Below, in pieces: positions 9,220 to 18,540 of a stretch of DNA of 64,000 nucleotides. A program made the position numbers and the translations under genes. The notes under the pieces are model-generated. The model ran no database searches and was not told where the DNA came from. It saw only the letters and a program-made list of their open reading frames with translations. Source of the stretch: Pseudobutyrivibrio ruminis (GTDB lineage Bacteria > Bacillota > Clostridia > Lachnospirales > Lachnospiraceae); contig SVES01000007.1 of NCBI GenBank assembly GCA_015057305.1, positions 32,991-96,990 of the forward strand, in the 5' to 3' direction. The stretch's first letter is position 1; every line of letters begins with the position of its first letter.

Positions 9220-12200
9220 ATGCAAAAGAAACCAAACACATTCAGAACAGCATTTGAAGAAAATGTAATTAAATACAAAGACAAAATTGCAGTGATAGAC
9301 CCTGATACCGGTGTAAGCCTTACTTATGAGCAGCTTGATATAGAGTCTCGTAGAATTGCTGCGAAGCTTAAGGAAGCAGGAGTAAAAAAGGGTGATGCCG
9401 TGGCGATTGTGCTACCACACAGTCTGGAATTCATTATGTCTATGCTGGCAGTAGCGAAGCTTGGAGCCGCATTTGCACCATTAAATGCAGCATATCCTAA
9501 GGATAGACTTCAGTACATTTACAATGATTGCAAGGCAAAGGTTATAATTACTCCAGATTATCTGAAGGATGTATCAGAATATACACCGATTTCGGAGAAC
9601 ACACCAATTGAGCCAAGTGATCCAGCGGTTTTAGTGTACACATCTGGTTCTACAGGAAACCCTAAGGGAGTGCTCCTTGATCACGATGCAATATTCGATA
9701 ATGCTGTTAGAAATCTGGACTTTGGTAACTTTAAAGAGACGGAAGTGGTTGGCCTTGGAGCACCGTTTTTCTTCATTGCAGGAGCAACCTTTATTTTCGG
9801 TGGATTGGTCTTTGGTGCAACCCATGTTCTCATTTCTATGGCTGCCATGCGTGATCCAGTCCGCCTTGCAACTCTTTTGGCAGAACAGAAGGTAACATAT
9901 ACGTTTATTAGTCCTAAGATGCTTAAGTATTTTAAGACAGCTCCTGGGTCAGTCTTAAGACTTGTTATGGCTGGTAGTGAACGCCTCTCAGGATTTTATT
10001 CAGATGAATTTGAGATTATAAATTGCTATGGAATGACAGAAACTTGCGGTGGCTGTCTGTCATTCTACTTAGATAAGGCTTATGACAATACACCAGTAGG
10101 TAAACCTTTGGGCGATATGAGGGCTTATGTTCTTGATGAAAATGGAAATGAGGTGGAGGAAGGAGAGCTTTGTCTGACAGGTAAGGTTGCAACCTGTTAT
10201 ATTAACAGACCTGAGGAAACAGCCAAAACCTTTGTTGAAAATCCTTTTATTGAAAAAGACGGTAATCCAAGAATGCTAAAAACTGGAGATTTGGTACGTC
10301 GGCTTCCTGATGGAAATATTCTTTATGTTAATCGTAAGGATTGGATGATTAAGATTAATGGTCAGCGTGTTGAGCCTGGAGAGATTGAAATCAAAGTTAG
10401 AGAAATAGAAGGAGTTAAAGATGCAGCTGTAAAGGACTTTACTGATAATACAGGTCAAACCTTTATTGTGGCTTATTACGTTGCTGACTCTCAGATGGAT
10501 GATGAAGTAATAAGAAAGGAATTAAGTAATAAGCTACCTGATTACATGGTACCTTCATTTTATGTATGGCTTGAAAGACTGCCAATTAATGCAAATGGTA
10601 AGCTTGACAGAAATGCACTAAAAAATCCTGATACTTCCGCAAAAAAAGCATCTTATGTGGCACCGGAAAATGAGCTTCAGGAAAAAATTGTAAAAGCTTA
10701 TGAGAAGGTTTTATTGCTTTCAAAAATAGGTATCGATGATGATTTTTTCTCTTTAGGTGGAGATTCCATTAGAGTAGTCATGCTGCAAAAGGCATTAAAG
10801 GATGAAGGAATTACTGTTGCAGCAAGTGATATTTTTGCAACACATACTCCAAGGGCTCTTTCGGCTGTAACTGGACAGCAATCAAAACTTGCAGCTTATA
10901 AAGGACATGATGCTGATTCATATCCTCTGACTCATGCTCAAATGAGTATTTATATGGATTGTCAGATGCCAGGTAAGGATACTGCCTACAATAATACAAT
11001 TGGATTGTTCTTACCTAACGAAAAAGATGGAACCAGGCTTTTAAATGCAGCTGATAAAGTGCTTAATAGTTATCCTGTTTTTATGTCAGCAGCAAGGCTT
11101 GTGAATGGGGTACCATCTTTAGTGCTACTTAAGGGTGAAAAGATTCAAGTTAAGCAGGTGTCAAGTGATGAGACAGATAGAAATAAACTTGTGGAAAGTG
11201 TCAATACACCATTTTCTTTAGAGGATGGTCCTCTTTGTCGAGGAGCAGTATTTACTACACCTGAAGGTTTGTTTTTAGTTTGCGTGGCACATCATATTGT
11301 AAGTGATGGTACTTCTATGTCTATTTTGGCAAATAATATTGCCGCAGCCTATAACGGTAAAGAGCTTGAAAGCGAGGATATGAGCAATTTCACACTGTCT
11401 CTTTATGAAGCTGAGCATAAAGAGGAGATGAAGGCCGATGAAGATATTTACCGAAAGATGTTAGAAACACTAGATGGAAACACCTCTCTGTTTGAAGATG
11501 AAGGCATTATATGTGAGGAAAATACTAATAGCTTAGGTGTATATCATACTACAGTATTTTCTCATAAGAGTGAGCTTTCAGGAGTACTTACAGATTCCCT
11601 GACTAAAAATGGTGTAACGGAATCAAGTCTTTTTATGACAGCTTATGCTTACACATTAGGACTACTGTGTGGTCAGAAGGATGTAGTATTCTTTGCAGGA
11701 GAAAATGGCCGTCATGACCCTGTGCTTATGAATACAGTAGGCATGCTTGTGCACAATATTCCTGTTTGTGTACACCTTGATGAAAAGAAGATAGGAATGG
11801 TTTTGGCAAAGGAAATACAGGAGCTTTTCCATGAGCTTGTTAGCCATGACAATGTGGATTATGCTTCTCTACTTAGTGAGTATTCTGTTAGCTCAGATAA
11901 TTTCTTTGTTTATCAAGGAGAAATGTTTGCAGGTGTTTCAATGGATGGCAAGAATATCCCTATGGAGCTCTTTGCTCCAAAGGATGCTATGAATCCATTA
12001 ACTTTACATGTAATCAAACAGGCAGATGGAGATTATTTCCTTGCTTTTGATTATGATGCAAGAAAATATAAAGAAGACACAATAAAGCGCATGGCTTCTT
12101 TGTTCATTCAGGTTGTGGAAGGCTTATGTAAGGAAGAAAAGCTTTCAGATATCAGACTTACAACTGATGATAATATTTTGGAAATGGATAATCTCAATGA

Positions 12201-15096
12201 TACAAAAAAGGATTATCCTGTTACCGATATAATTTCAATGTATAGAGAGGCAGTAGAAAACTATCCTGATAACAAGGCAGTTGTTTTTGGGGACAAGATT
12301 TTAACCTACCGACAGCTTGATGAAATAACAGAACGCCTTGCTGGATATTTGTGTTCAAAGGGCATAGGTAGAGGAAAGGTTGTTTCAATTCTTATACCAC
12401 GTTGTGAGTATATGCCAATAACTGCTATAGGTGTTCTTAAGACAGGTGCTGCCTACCAACCACTTGATTCAACCTATCCAACAGATCGTTTGACACTAAT
12501 GATGGAAGATGCAAATTGTGATTTGCTTATAGCTGAAGAAAGTTTACTGGAAAAAGTGCCTAATTATAAGGGGGATATACTGCTTATTAAAGATATCGAG
12601 ACGCTCCCAGCCTGCGACAGAATAAAGCCAAATCCTTCTCCAGAGGACTTGTTTATCTTGCTTTATACCTCTGGCTCCACTGGCGTGCCAAAGGGCGTAA
12701 TGCTTGAGCATAGAAACCTGGCTAACTTTGTGTGCTGGTATCAGGATTACTATGGATTTGATGCCACCTGTCGTATGGCCGCATACGCAAGCTTTGGCTT
12801 TGATGCTTGTATGATGGATATGTATGTTCCACTTACCGTAGGCGGTATGCTAATGATAGTGGAAGAAGATGTACGTTTGGATTTAAAGGCTATTGAGAAG
12901 CTATTTATAAAATGGGAAATTACTCACGCCTTTATGACTACTCAAGTAGGACGTCAGTTCTATTCAACTGCGAAGGTACCTTCCCTAAGATACCTTTCAA
13001 CAGGTGGAGAAAAGCTTGCAGCACTTACACTTAGACCGGAGGTTAATACCAAGCTTTGTAATGTCTATGGACCTACAGAGTGTTCAATTTTTACTACACT
13101 TGAACCTATCGAAAAGAATTATGAAAGAATTCCAATTGGTGGACCTATTTCAAATTACAAGTGTTATGTTGTGGATGAAAATATGCGACGCCTGCCACCT
13201 ATGGTTCCAGGAGAGCTTTTGATTGCAGGACGTGGTGTATCAAGAGGCTATTTAAATAGAGAAGACCTGACAGATAAAGCATTTGTGCCTAATCCATTTT
13301 CAAATGAAAAGAATTACCTACGAGTATATCATACAGGTGATGTTGTGCGGTTACTTCCAGATGGAAGCTATGACTTCGTTGGCAGAAACGACAGTCAGGT
13401 TAAAATTAGAGGTTTTAGAATTGAACTAAGTGAAATTGAAGCTGTAATACGTGAGTATCCAGATATTAAAGATGTTACCGTGCAAGCATTTGATAATGAG
13501 GGCGGTAGTGGAAAATTTATTGCAGCCTATATTGTTTCAGATAAAGAAATAGATATTACTTCTCTTCATGAGTTTATTGGTCAGCAAAAGCCTTATTATA
13601 TGATACCTGCAGTAACTATGCAGATTGATAGTATTCCGCTTAATCAGAACCAAAAGGTAAATAAGAAGGAATTACCAAAGCCAGTGAGAAAGGCCGTTGA
13701 AATTGTGCCTCCAGCAAGTGATATGGAACAATCTCTTTATGACATCTGTTCTGAAATCGTTAATTATGAAGAATTTGGAGTAACAGCTCCGCTTGAAGAA
13801 ATTGGCTTTACATCTTTGTCATACATAGAGCTGGCATCAAAGGTAATAGATGTGCTAGGAGTAGAATTAAAGCTTTCTGATTTGATGGCAGGAGGAACCA
13901 CAATACGAAGCTTAGCTGAGCTTGTGAGCAAAACTGAAACGGTATCAAAGAAAAAGACTGCCCATAAGGAGCGTTATCCGCTGGCTCCTCAGCAGTATTC
14001 GCTTACAGTTCCTAGTCCTACTGCTGATATGTACAGGGAATTTATCTTTACAGACCAGTGGCAAGATGCTGTTGCAATAAGAAGAACATTTGTAAATATT
14101 ATAAACAGCTTCCCATATCTATATACAACCTTTAGATTTGAGGATGGACAGTGGTATCAAATACCATATAAGGGTGAACTAATCACTGAAAGTGATATTC
14201 AAATTATTGAAAAGGAGCCTACAGAAAAAGAAATAGATGATTTCTGCTATTCATATGATATTAAAACAGCTGATAGACTGTTTGATTTGAACGTATATAA
14301 AGGTGAGAAGATTGTTGTATTACTTCATGTACACCATATTCTTATGGATCATGTATTTGTTGAAAAGTTTGTTTCTTACATAAGTAAGGCTTTAAGGGAC
14401 CCTGATTTTGCCCCAGCAGAACAGTCAGATTACTTTGAATACGCTGAAGAAAATGCTGTTACTCCAAAACCAGTAGAGGGTAAAGAACTTCATAGGGTGG
14501 AAAAAACTGAACTTGTACAGGGCGGTGTGGACATTAAGAAAATGAAGCCTGTAATGGATAAGTATAAGCTTCAGCCTGCAGAATATTTATTTGCTGTTTT
14601 AAGTCAGGCATATCTGGATGTGATGGGGCTTGACGTGGCTGTAATCCGCAATATATTTGGTGGTCGAAACGATGCCAGATATTTTGATACAGCAGGATAT
14701 TTCCCAATGGCCATTCCGGTTCCAGTAAAGAAGGATTCAGATATACTATCTCATGTGAAACATGATATTGTAAGCTCTATTGCACGAAGTCAACCTAAGG
14801 ATGACTATGGGTACAATGCACTTGTTAATCATGATTATGAGTGGCCATATATTACATTTAACTGCATGGAATATATTTCCCAGACAAAAGACTTCGAATT
14901 GATATCACTTTTAGATAAAAATCCAGTGGCTTCAGAGGAAATCAAGACTTTGACAAATCATATTAACTTTTTATGTTTCGTGGTTCCTGAAAAGGGAGCA
15001 GTTATAAATCTTAATTACGATCCGTCTACAATTGATGCAAAGAAAGCCCAGTCTATACTTGACAGGGTAATAGAAATTGCAAATTACTGGAACTAA
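9220..15096 (+). CDS. Nonribosomal peptide synthetase, domains A-T-C-A-T-C, no thioesterase or reductase domain
   Basis: A: VYTSGSTGNPKGV / NCYGMTE; T: DDFFSLGGDSIRV; C: AHHIVSDG; A: LLYTSGSTGVPKGVMLEHRNL / NVYGPTE; T: EEIGFTSLSYIEL; C: VHHILMDH. No GxSxG-type TE at the C-terminus. Confidence 0.92.
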   Translation: MQKKPNTFRTAFEENVIKYKDKIAVIDPDTGVSLTYEQLDIESRRIAAKLKEAGVKKGDAVAIVLPHSLEFIMSMLAVAKLGAAFAPLNAAYPKDRLQYIYNDCKAKVIITPDYLKDVSEYTPISENTPIEPSDPAVLVYTSGSTGNPKGVLLDHDAIFDNAVRNLDFGNFKETEVVGLGAPFFFIAGATFIFGGLVFGATHVLISMAAMRDPVRLATLLAEQKVTYTFISPKMLKYFKTAPGSVLRLVMAGSERLSGFYSDEFEIINCYGMTETCGGCLSFYLDKAYDNTPVGKPLGDMRAYVLDENGNEVEEGELCLTGKVATCYINRPEETAKTFVENPFIEKDGNPRMLKTGDLVRRLPDGNILYVNRKDWMIKINGQRVEPGEIEIKVREIEGVKDAAVKDFTDNTGQTFIVAYYVADSQMDDEVIRKELSNKLPDYMVPSFYVWLERLPINANGKLDRNALKNPDTSAKKASYVAPENELQEKIVKAYEKVLLLSKIGIDDDFFSLGGDSIRVVMLQKALKDEGITVAASDIFATHTPRALSAVTGQQSKLAAYKGHDADSYPLTHAQMSIYMDCQMPGKDTAYNNTIGLFLPNEKDGTRLLNAADKVLNSYPVFMSAARLVNGVPSLVLLKGEKIQVKQVSSDETDRNKLVESVNTPFSLEDGPLCRGAVFTTPEGLFLVCVAHHIVSDGTSMSILANNIAAAYNGKELESEDMSNFTLSLYEAEHKEEMKADEDIYRKMLETLDGNTSLFEDEGIICEENTNSLGVYHTTVFSHKSELSGVLTDSLTKNGVTESSLFMTAYAYTLGLLCGQKDVVFFAGENGRHDPVLMNTVGMLVHNIPVCVHLDEKKIGMVLAKEIQELFHELVSHDNVDYASLLSEYSVSSDNFFVYQGEMFAGVSMDGKNIPMELFAPKDAMNPLTLHVIKQADGDYFLAFDYDARKYKEDTIKRMASLFIQVVEGLCKEEKLSDIRLTTDDNILEMDNLNDTKKDYPVTDIISMYREAVENYPDNKAVVFGDKILTYRQLDEITERLAGYLCSKGIGRGKVVSILIPRCEYMPITAIGVLKTGAAYQPLDSTYPTDRLTLMMEDANCDLLIAEESLLEKVPNYKGDILLIKDIETLPACDRIKPNPSPEDLFILLYTSGSTGVPKGVMLEHRNLANFVCWYQDYYGFDATCRMAAYASFGFDACMMDMYVPLTVGGMLMIVEEDVRLDLKAIEKLFIKWEITHAFMTTQVGRQFYSTAKVPSLRYLSTGGEKLAALTLRPEVNTKLCNVYGPTECSIFTTLEPIEKNYERIPIGGPISNYKCYVVDENMRRLPPMVPGELLIAGRGVSRGYLNREDLTDKAFVPNPFSNEKNYLRVYHTGDVVRLLPDGSYDFVGRNDSQVKIRGFRIELSEIEAVIREYPDIKDVTVQAFDNEGGSGKFIAAYIVSDKEIDITSLHEFIGQQKPYYMIPAVTMQIDSIPLNQNQKVNKKELPKPVRKAVEIVPPASDMEQSLYDICSEIVNYEEFGVTAPLEEIGFTSLSYIELASKVIDVLGVELKLSDLMAGGTTIRSLAELVSKTETVSKKKTAHKERYPLAPQQYSLTVPSPTADMYREFIFTDQWQDAVAIRRTFVNIINSFPYLYTTFRFEDGQWYQIPYKGELITESDIQIIEKEPTEKEIDDFCYSYDIKTADRLFDLNVYKGEKIVVLLHVHHILMDHVFVEKFVSYISKALRDPDFAPAEQSDYFEYAEENAVTPKPVEGKELHRVEKTELVQGGVDIKKMKPVMDKYKLQPAEYLFAVLSQAYLDVMGLDVAVIRNIFGGRNDARYFDTAGYFPMAIPVPVKKDSDILSHVKHDIVSSIARSQPKDDYGYNALVNHDYEWPYITFNCMEYISQTKDFELISLLDKNPVASEEIKTLTNHINFLCFVVPEKGAVINLNYDPSTIDAKKAQSILDRVIEIANYWN

Positions 15097-15119
15097 CTAA
15101 GGTGCTGAAAGGGTAAACT

Positions 15120-17153
15120 ATGAAGAATTATGAATTGTCAGTAATAATACCTTTACATAATACAGACCTTACCATGTTTGCAAATTGTGTAAAGTCTCTT
15201 AAAAATCAGGAGCTTGGATTTGATAAAATTGAGCTTATTGTTGTGATGCATAACTGTAATGCTGAGACATTTGAAGGGGTGAGAAACCTACTTTCTGGCC
15301 CCGAAAATGTCATGCTTCTAGAGCTTAACAATGAGGTCCGCTCGCCATCAAGTCCTAGAAACTATGGTATAGATAAGGCAACAGGAGATTACATTACATT
15401 TTTGGATGCAGATGATATGCTTACCCCTGAATGCTTAAGGCTTTCCCTTAAGTATATAAAGGAATCTGGTGCTGATGTTTGCCATTTTAGAAAAAAGCTT
15501 TTGTTTGAGACTGAGAATCCTGTTTTTGTTAATGAACTTGAACTTTGGGATCACACTCAGGAAACCATAGTGGTGGATCGCAATACCTGGAATGAGCATG
15601 AGCTTTTTGCAGGCGCATGGGGTATGTCCACAGGAAGACTATACAGAAGAAAGCTTCTTATTGATAACAATCTAAAATTCGATGAGAGTATAAAGTTTGC
15701 TGAGGATTATCATTTTGTAATTGGCGTGTATGCTAAGGCAGATAAAATCTGTCTTGCACCTCAGCTTATTGGTTACATCTACTATGTAAATGGCGGTTCT
15801 TTAGTACAGACAACATCCATAACAGAAGAACGCTTGCTTGACTATGTTTCAGGCTTTAAGAAGGTATTTGACCGAGGTTTAGAAGCTGGATTCTGGATGA
15901 GTGAAACAATGGGTTCCCTAATGCTTATCATCATCAACTGGATGTTCGGCTGTAAGGATTTATCAGATGAAGGAAGAAAAAAACTAAAGGAGCTTATGGA
16001 ACCATACATCCGAAGCTTTTCACCAATACCTCCTTCAAAGCAATATACAGGTGGCAGAAATGACAGAATAAACACCATGTTAATTAAGTATATCTTAAGG
16101 GAAGAACCTCCTATATATACTTTTATAGAAAGAGGAGATGAGGGCGAAGGACATACTGCTATTGATAAACAAAAGGATGCGCTTGCAAGAATTATGCGAA
16201 ATGGAATCAAAAGCGACTATTCAAGGCATTATGGCTTTACGGAAATTGCCACTATTGAGGAGTATCAAAAGAGACTGCCAGTTTCAAACTATGAATCCTA
16301 TTATCCTATGATACGACTTACTTTTGAGATGGCAGAAAGGGGAATCTTTACTGACAATGATATTATTTCCTATGCTGTTATAGATGAAAAGAATAATCGC
16401 ATCCCTATTACATATAAGGCAATAGTGCCATATATTCATGGTTTAAGACGGCTACTTGGCTGTTGTAAGACATTTGTTTTGTCAGAGGCACTTCCTTTTG
16501 AAGGCTCAAAACTTACCTTGGATAACAAATACACTAATTCAATTTTTGGCATAATGCTAAAGGAATATTTGGCAGAGGCTGAAAGCTTCGGTTGTGGTTA
16601 TTCCAGCTTTACAACACCTAAGGAATATTTATTTCCAGAGAAGGTCTGTGATATGACTATTATGCGGTGGGTATTTGCTTTAAAGGATAGGGATGTAGAA
16701 ACCATATTTTCACCTGATAGCAAGACCCTTTCACTTAGAAAAAAAGAGCTTAAGGATAATTGGCAGGCTATATGCAAGGAAATAGAAAAGTCCGATGTAG
16801 AAAGGGCTAATGAACTAAGAAAGATATTTGAATCTCAGGAAGATATTTCATTTAATATGCTTTGGCATAAGCTTAAAAGGGAAATTTGCTGGGATATGGA
16901 ATACTATTTTGATGAGTACGCTCTTTATGGAAAAATCAATGAAGATGGCTACATTGTACTTGATCTGGATAATGTTTTTTATGAGTTTTATAAGCCGGGG
17001 GAGGATGTATTTTACACAGTGGCAGGTATTTCGAAAGAAGAGGAGTATCATGTGCTAATAAGTAATCTATGTGGACTTTACCGGTTTGATACAGGTTTAT
17101 CTGTAAGATGTTTTGATGTTAACGACCAAAGTGTGGTTGTAAAAATAATCTAA
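15120..17153 (+). CDS. Fusion protein: N-terminal GT2 glycosyltransferase plus C-terminal GH3-like domain
   Basis: Residues 1 to about 300 are GT2-like (LSVIIPLHNTD...FLDADDMLTPE). The C-terminal half resembles GH3: RNGIKSDYSRHYGFTEIATIEEYQKRLPVSNYESYYPMIRL...FYEFYKPGED...EEYHVLISNLCGLYRFDTGLSVRCFDV. Confidence 0.75.
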   Translation: MKNYELSVIIPLHNTDLTMFANCVKSLKNQELGFDKIELIVVMHNCNAETFEGVRNLLSGPENVMLLELNNEVRSPSSPRNYGIDKATGDYITFLDADDMLTPECLRLSLKYIKESGADVCHFRKKLLFETENPVFVNELELWDHTQETIVVDRNTWNEHELFAGAWGMSTGRLYRRKLLIDNNLKFDESIKFAEDYHFVIGVYAKADKICLAPQLIGYIYYVNGGSLVQTTSITEERLLDYVSGFKKVFDRGLEAGFWMSETMGSLMLIIINWMFGCKDLSDEGRKKLKELMEPYIRSFSPIPPSKQYTGGRNDRINTMLIKYILREEPPIYTFIERGDEGEGHTAIDKQKDALARIMRNGIKSDYSRHYGFTEIATIEEYQKRLPVSNYESYYPMIRLTFEMAERGIFTDNDIISYAVIDEKNNRIPITYKAIVPYIHGLRRLLGCCKTFVLSEALPFEGSKLTLDNKYTNSIFGIMLKEYLAEAESFGCGYSSFTTPKEYLFPEKVCDMTIMRWVFALKDRDVETIFSPDSKTLSLRKKELKDNWQAICKEIEKSDVERANELRKIFESQEDISFNMLWHKLKREICWDMEYYFDEYALYGKINEDGYIVLDLDNVFYEFYKPGEDVFYTVAGISKEEEYHVLISNLCGLYRFDTGLSVRCFDVNDQSVVVKII

Positions 17154-17168
17154 TTGGAGGGATTTACA

Positions 17169-18521
17169 ATGAAGGTAGTAGTGTATGGCACAAGCTCATC
17201 AGTGGGCTTTATAAGATTTGTAAATGAGTTTACAGCTATTCCAAACATGAATGAACAGTGGCAGAGGATACGCAAACATTTTGATGGCTATGAATTTACT
17301 ATTGTCACAACTATGGGGGCTGCATCACATTTAGTTGACTATGATGAAAATAAAAAAGAAATTGCACCAGATGGTGTTAAGCTGATTGTTCTTCCACCTA
17401 CTGCTGACACAGATACTTATGTTGAAACCATTAGAAAGGAAGCTCCATCCATAGCAATCGCTGCCTCATATTTTGGCGGGTCTGTGGACTGGGAGACATT
17501 AAAGGACGCTCTTATTGCCGAGGAATTAAAAAAGGTTGGAATAAAAGCTGTTAGCAATTCTTTGTTTGCGGCAGAAACCTTTTTTGATAAATGGACTACT
17601 CATAATGTACTTAGGGAAAAGGGATTTCCAGTTGCAAAAGCTACCCATATTCCTGCGGTATATCAGAAATTAGCAAAAGAAAATCCGGCACTTTTTTCTA
17701 ATGTGTATTTGGATTTAGCTTTTCACAGGATTAGGGAAATGGAATTTCCAGTAATCGTGAAGGCGGCTGGTGCATCAGGCTCCAGTGGTATATTTGTAGC
17801 AAAGAATTTTGAAGAAGCAAAAGAAGACATTTTATCCCGTGATGACTCTTCAGATTTGATTATTGAGGAGATGCTTAAAGGAGAGCAGTTCGGAACCGAG
17901 ATTCATGGAACAAAAGGCAACTACACTATACTCCCACCGTTTAAATGCAAGCTTGATGAAAGGGGGGTGTTAGATCCGCAAATCAAAGTGAAGATTGGAC
18001 CTATAACAGACGAAAAATATAGAATTGAAGAGCTTCGCTCTATGCTTAGACGACTTGCAGAGGAAATGGGTATAGAAGGCTGTGCACAGGTTGATCTTGC
18101 ATTTGATGGTGATAAATGGAGCATTATTGAAGTTAATCCTAGAATATCTGGAATGACTGCTGCCTCAGCAGCACTTGAAAGTCGCTATGCGCTGGAGGTT
18201 GTTATAGAGTCATGCCTGGATGAAGGGATTAATTATGATATGCCAAAGATTCTAGAAAAATGTATTTCCTTTGGTACTATTATAGAATCATATGATGATA
18301 TAGACAAAATGAAGACAGAACCACATGTAAAATATATGGAAAAAGGTTCGCCGCTGTTCTTAAATTCTGACAAGAAAATATACACAGCGAACATCATTTT
18401 AGGTGGCTTTGAAAATTATGCTGAAATGGCACAAGAAATTGAAAGATTACATAAGTTTTACCCAACAGTTATTAACGAACTAACGGTCCTTTATGCAAAA
18501 GAAATAGCTAATCATAACTAG
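17169..18521 (+). CDS. ATP-grasp ligase-like protein
   Basis: FPVIVKAAGASGSSGIFVAKNFEEA...LIIEEMLKGEQFGTEIHG...EVNPRISG, ATP-grasp fold. ATG 17169 follows TTGGAGGG. Confidence 0.8.
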   Translation: MKVVVYGTSSSVGFIRFVNEFTAIPNMNEQWQRIRKHFDGYEFTIVTTMGAASHLVDYDENKKEIAPDGVKLIVLPPTADTDTYVETIRKEAPSIAIAASYFGGSVDWETLKDALIAEELKKVGIKAVSNSLFAAETFFDKWTTHNVLREKGFPVAKATHIPAVYQKLAKENPALFSNVYLDLAFHRIREMEFPVIVKAAGASGSSGIFVAKNFEEAKEDILSRDDSSDLIIEEMLKGEQFGTEIHGTKGNYTILPPFKCKLDERGVLDPQIKVKIGPITDEKYRIEELRSMLRRLAEEMGIEGCAQVDLAFDGDKWSIIEVNPRISGMTAASAALESRYALEVVIESCLDEGINYDMPKILEKCISFGTIIESYDDIDKMKTEPHVKYMEKGSPLFLNSDKKIYTANIILGGFENYAEMAQEIERLHKFYPTVINELTVLYAKEIANHN

Positions 18522-18540
18522 TATTACAGAGGGGCAATCA

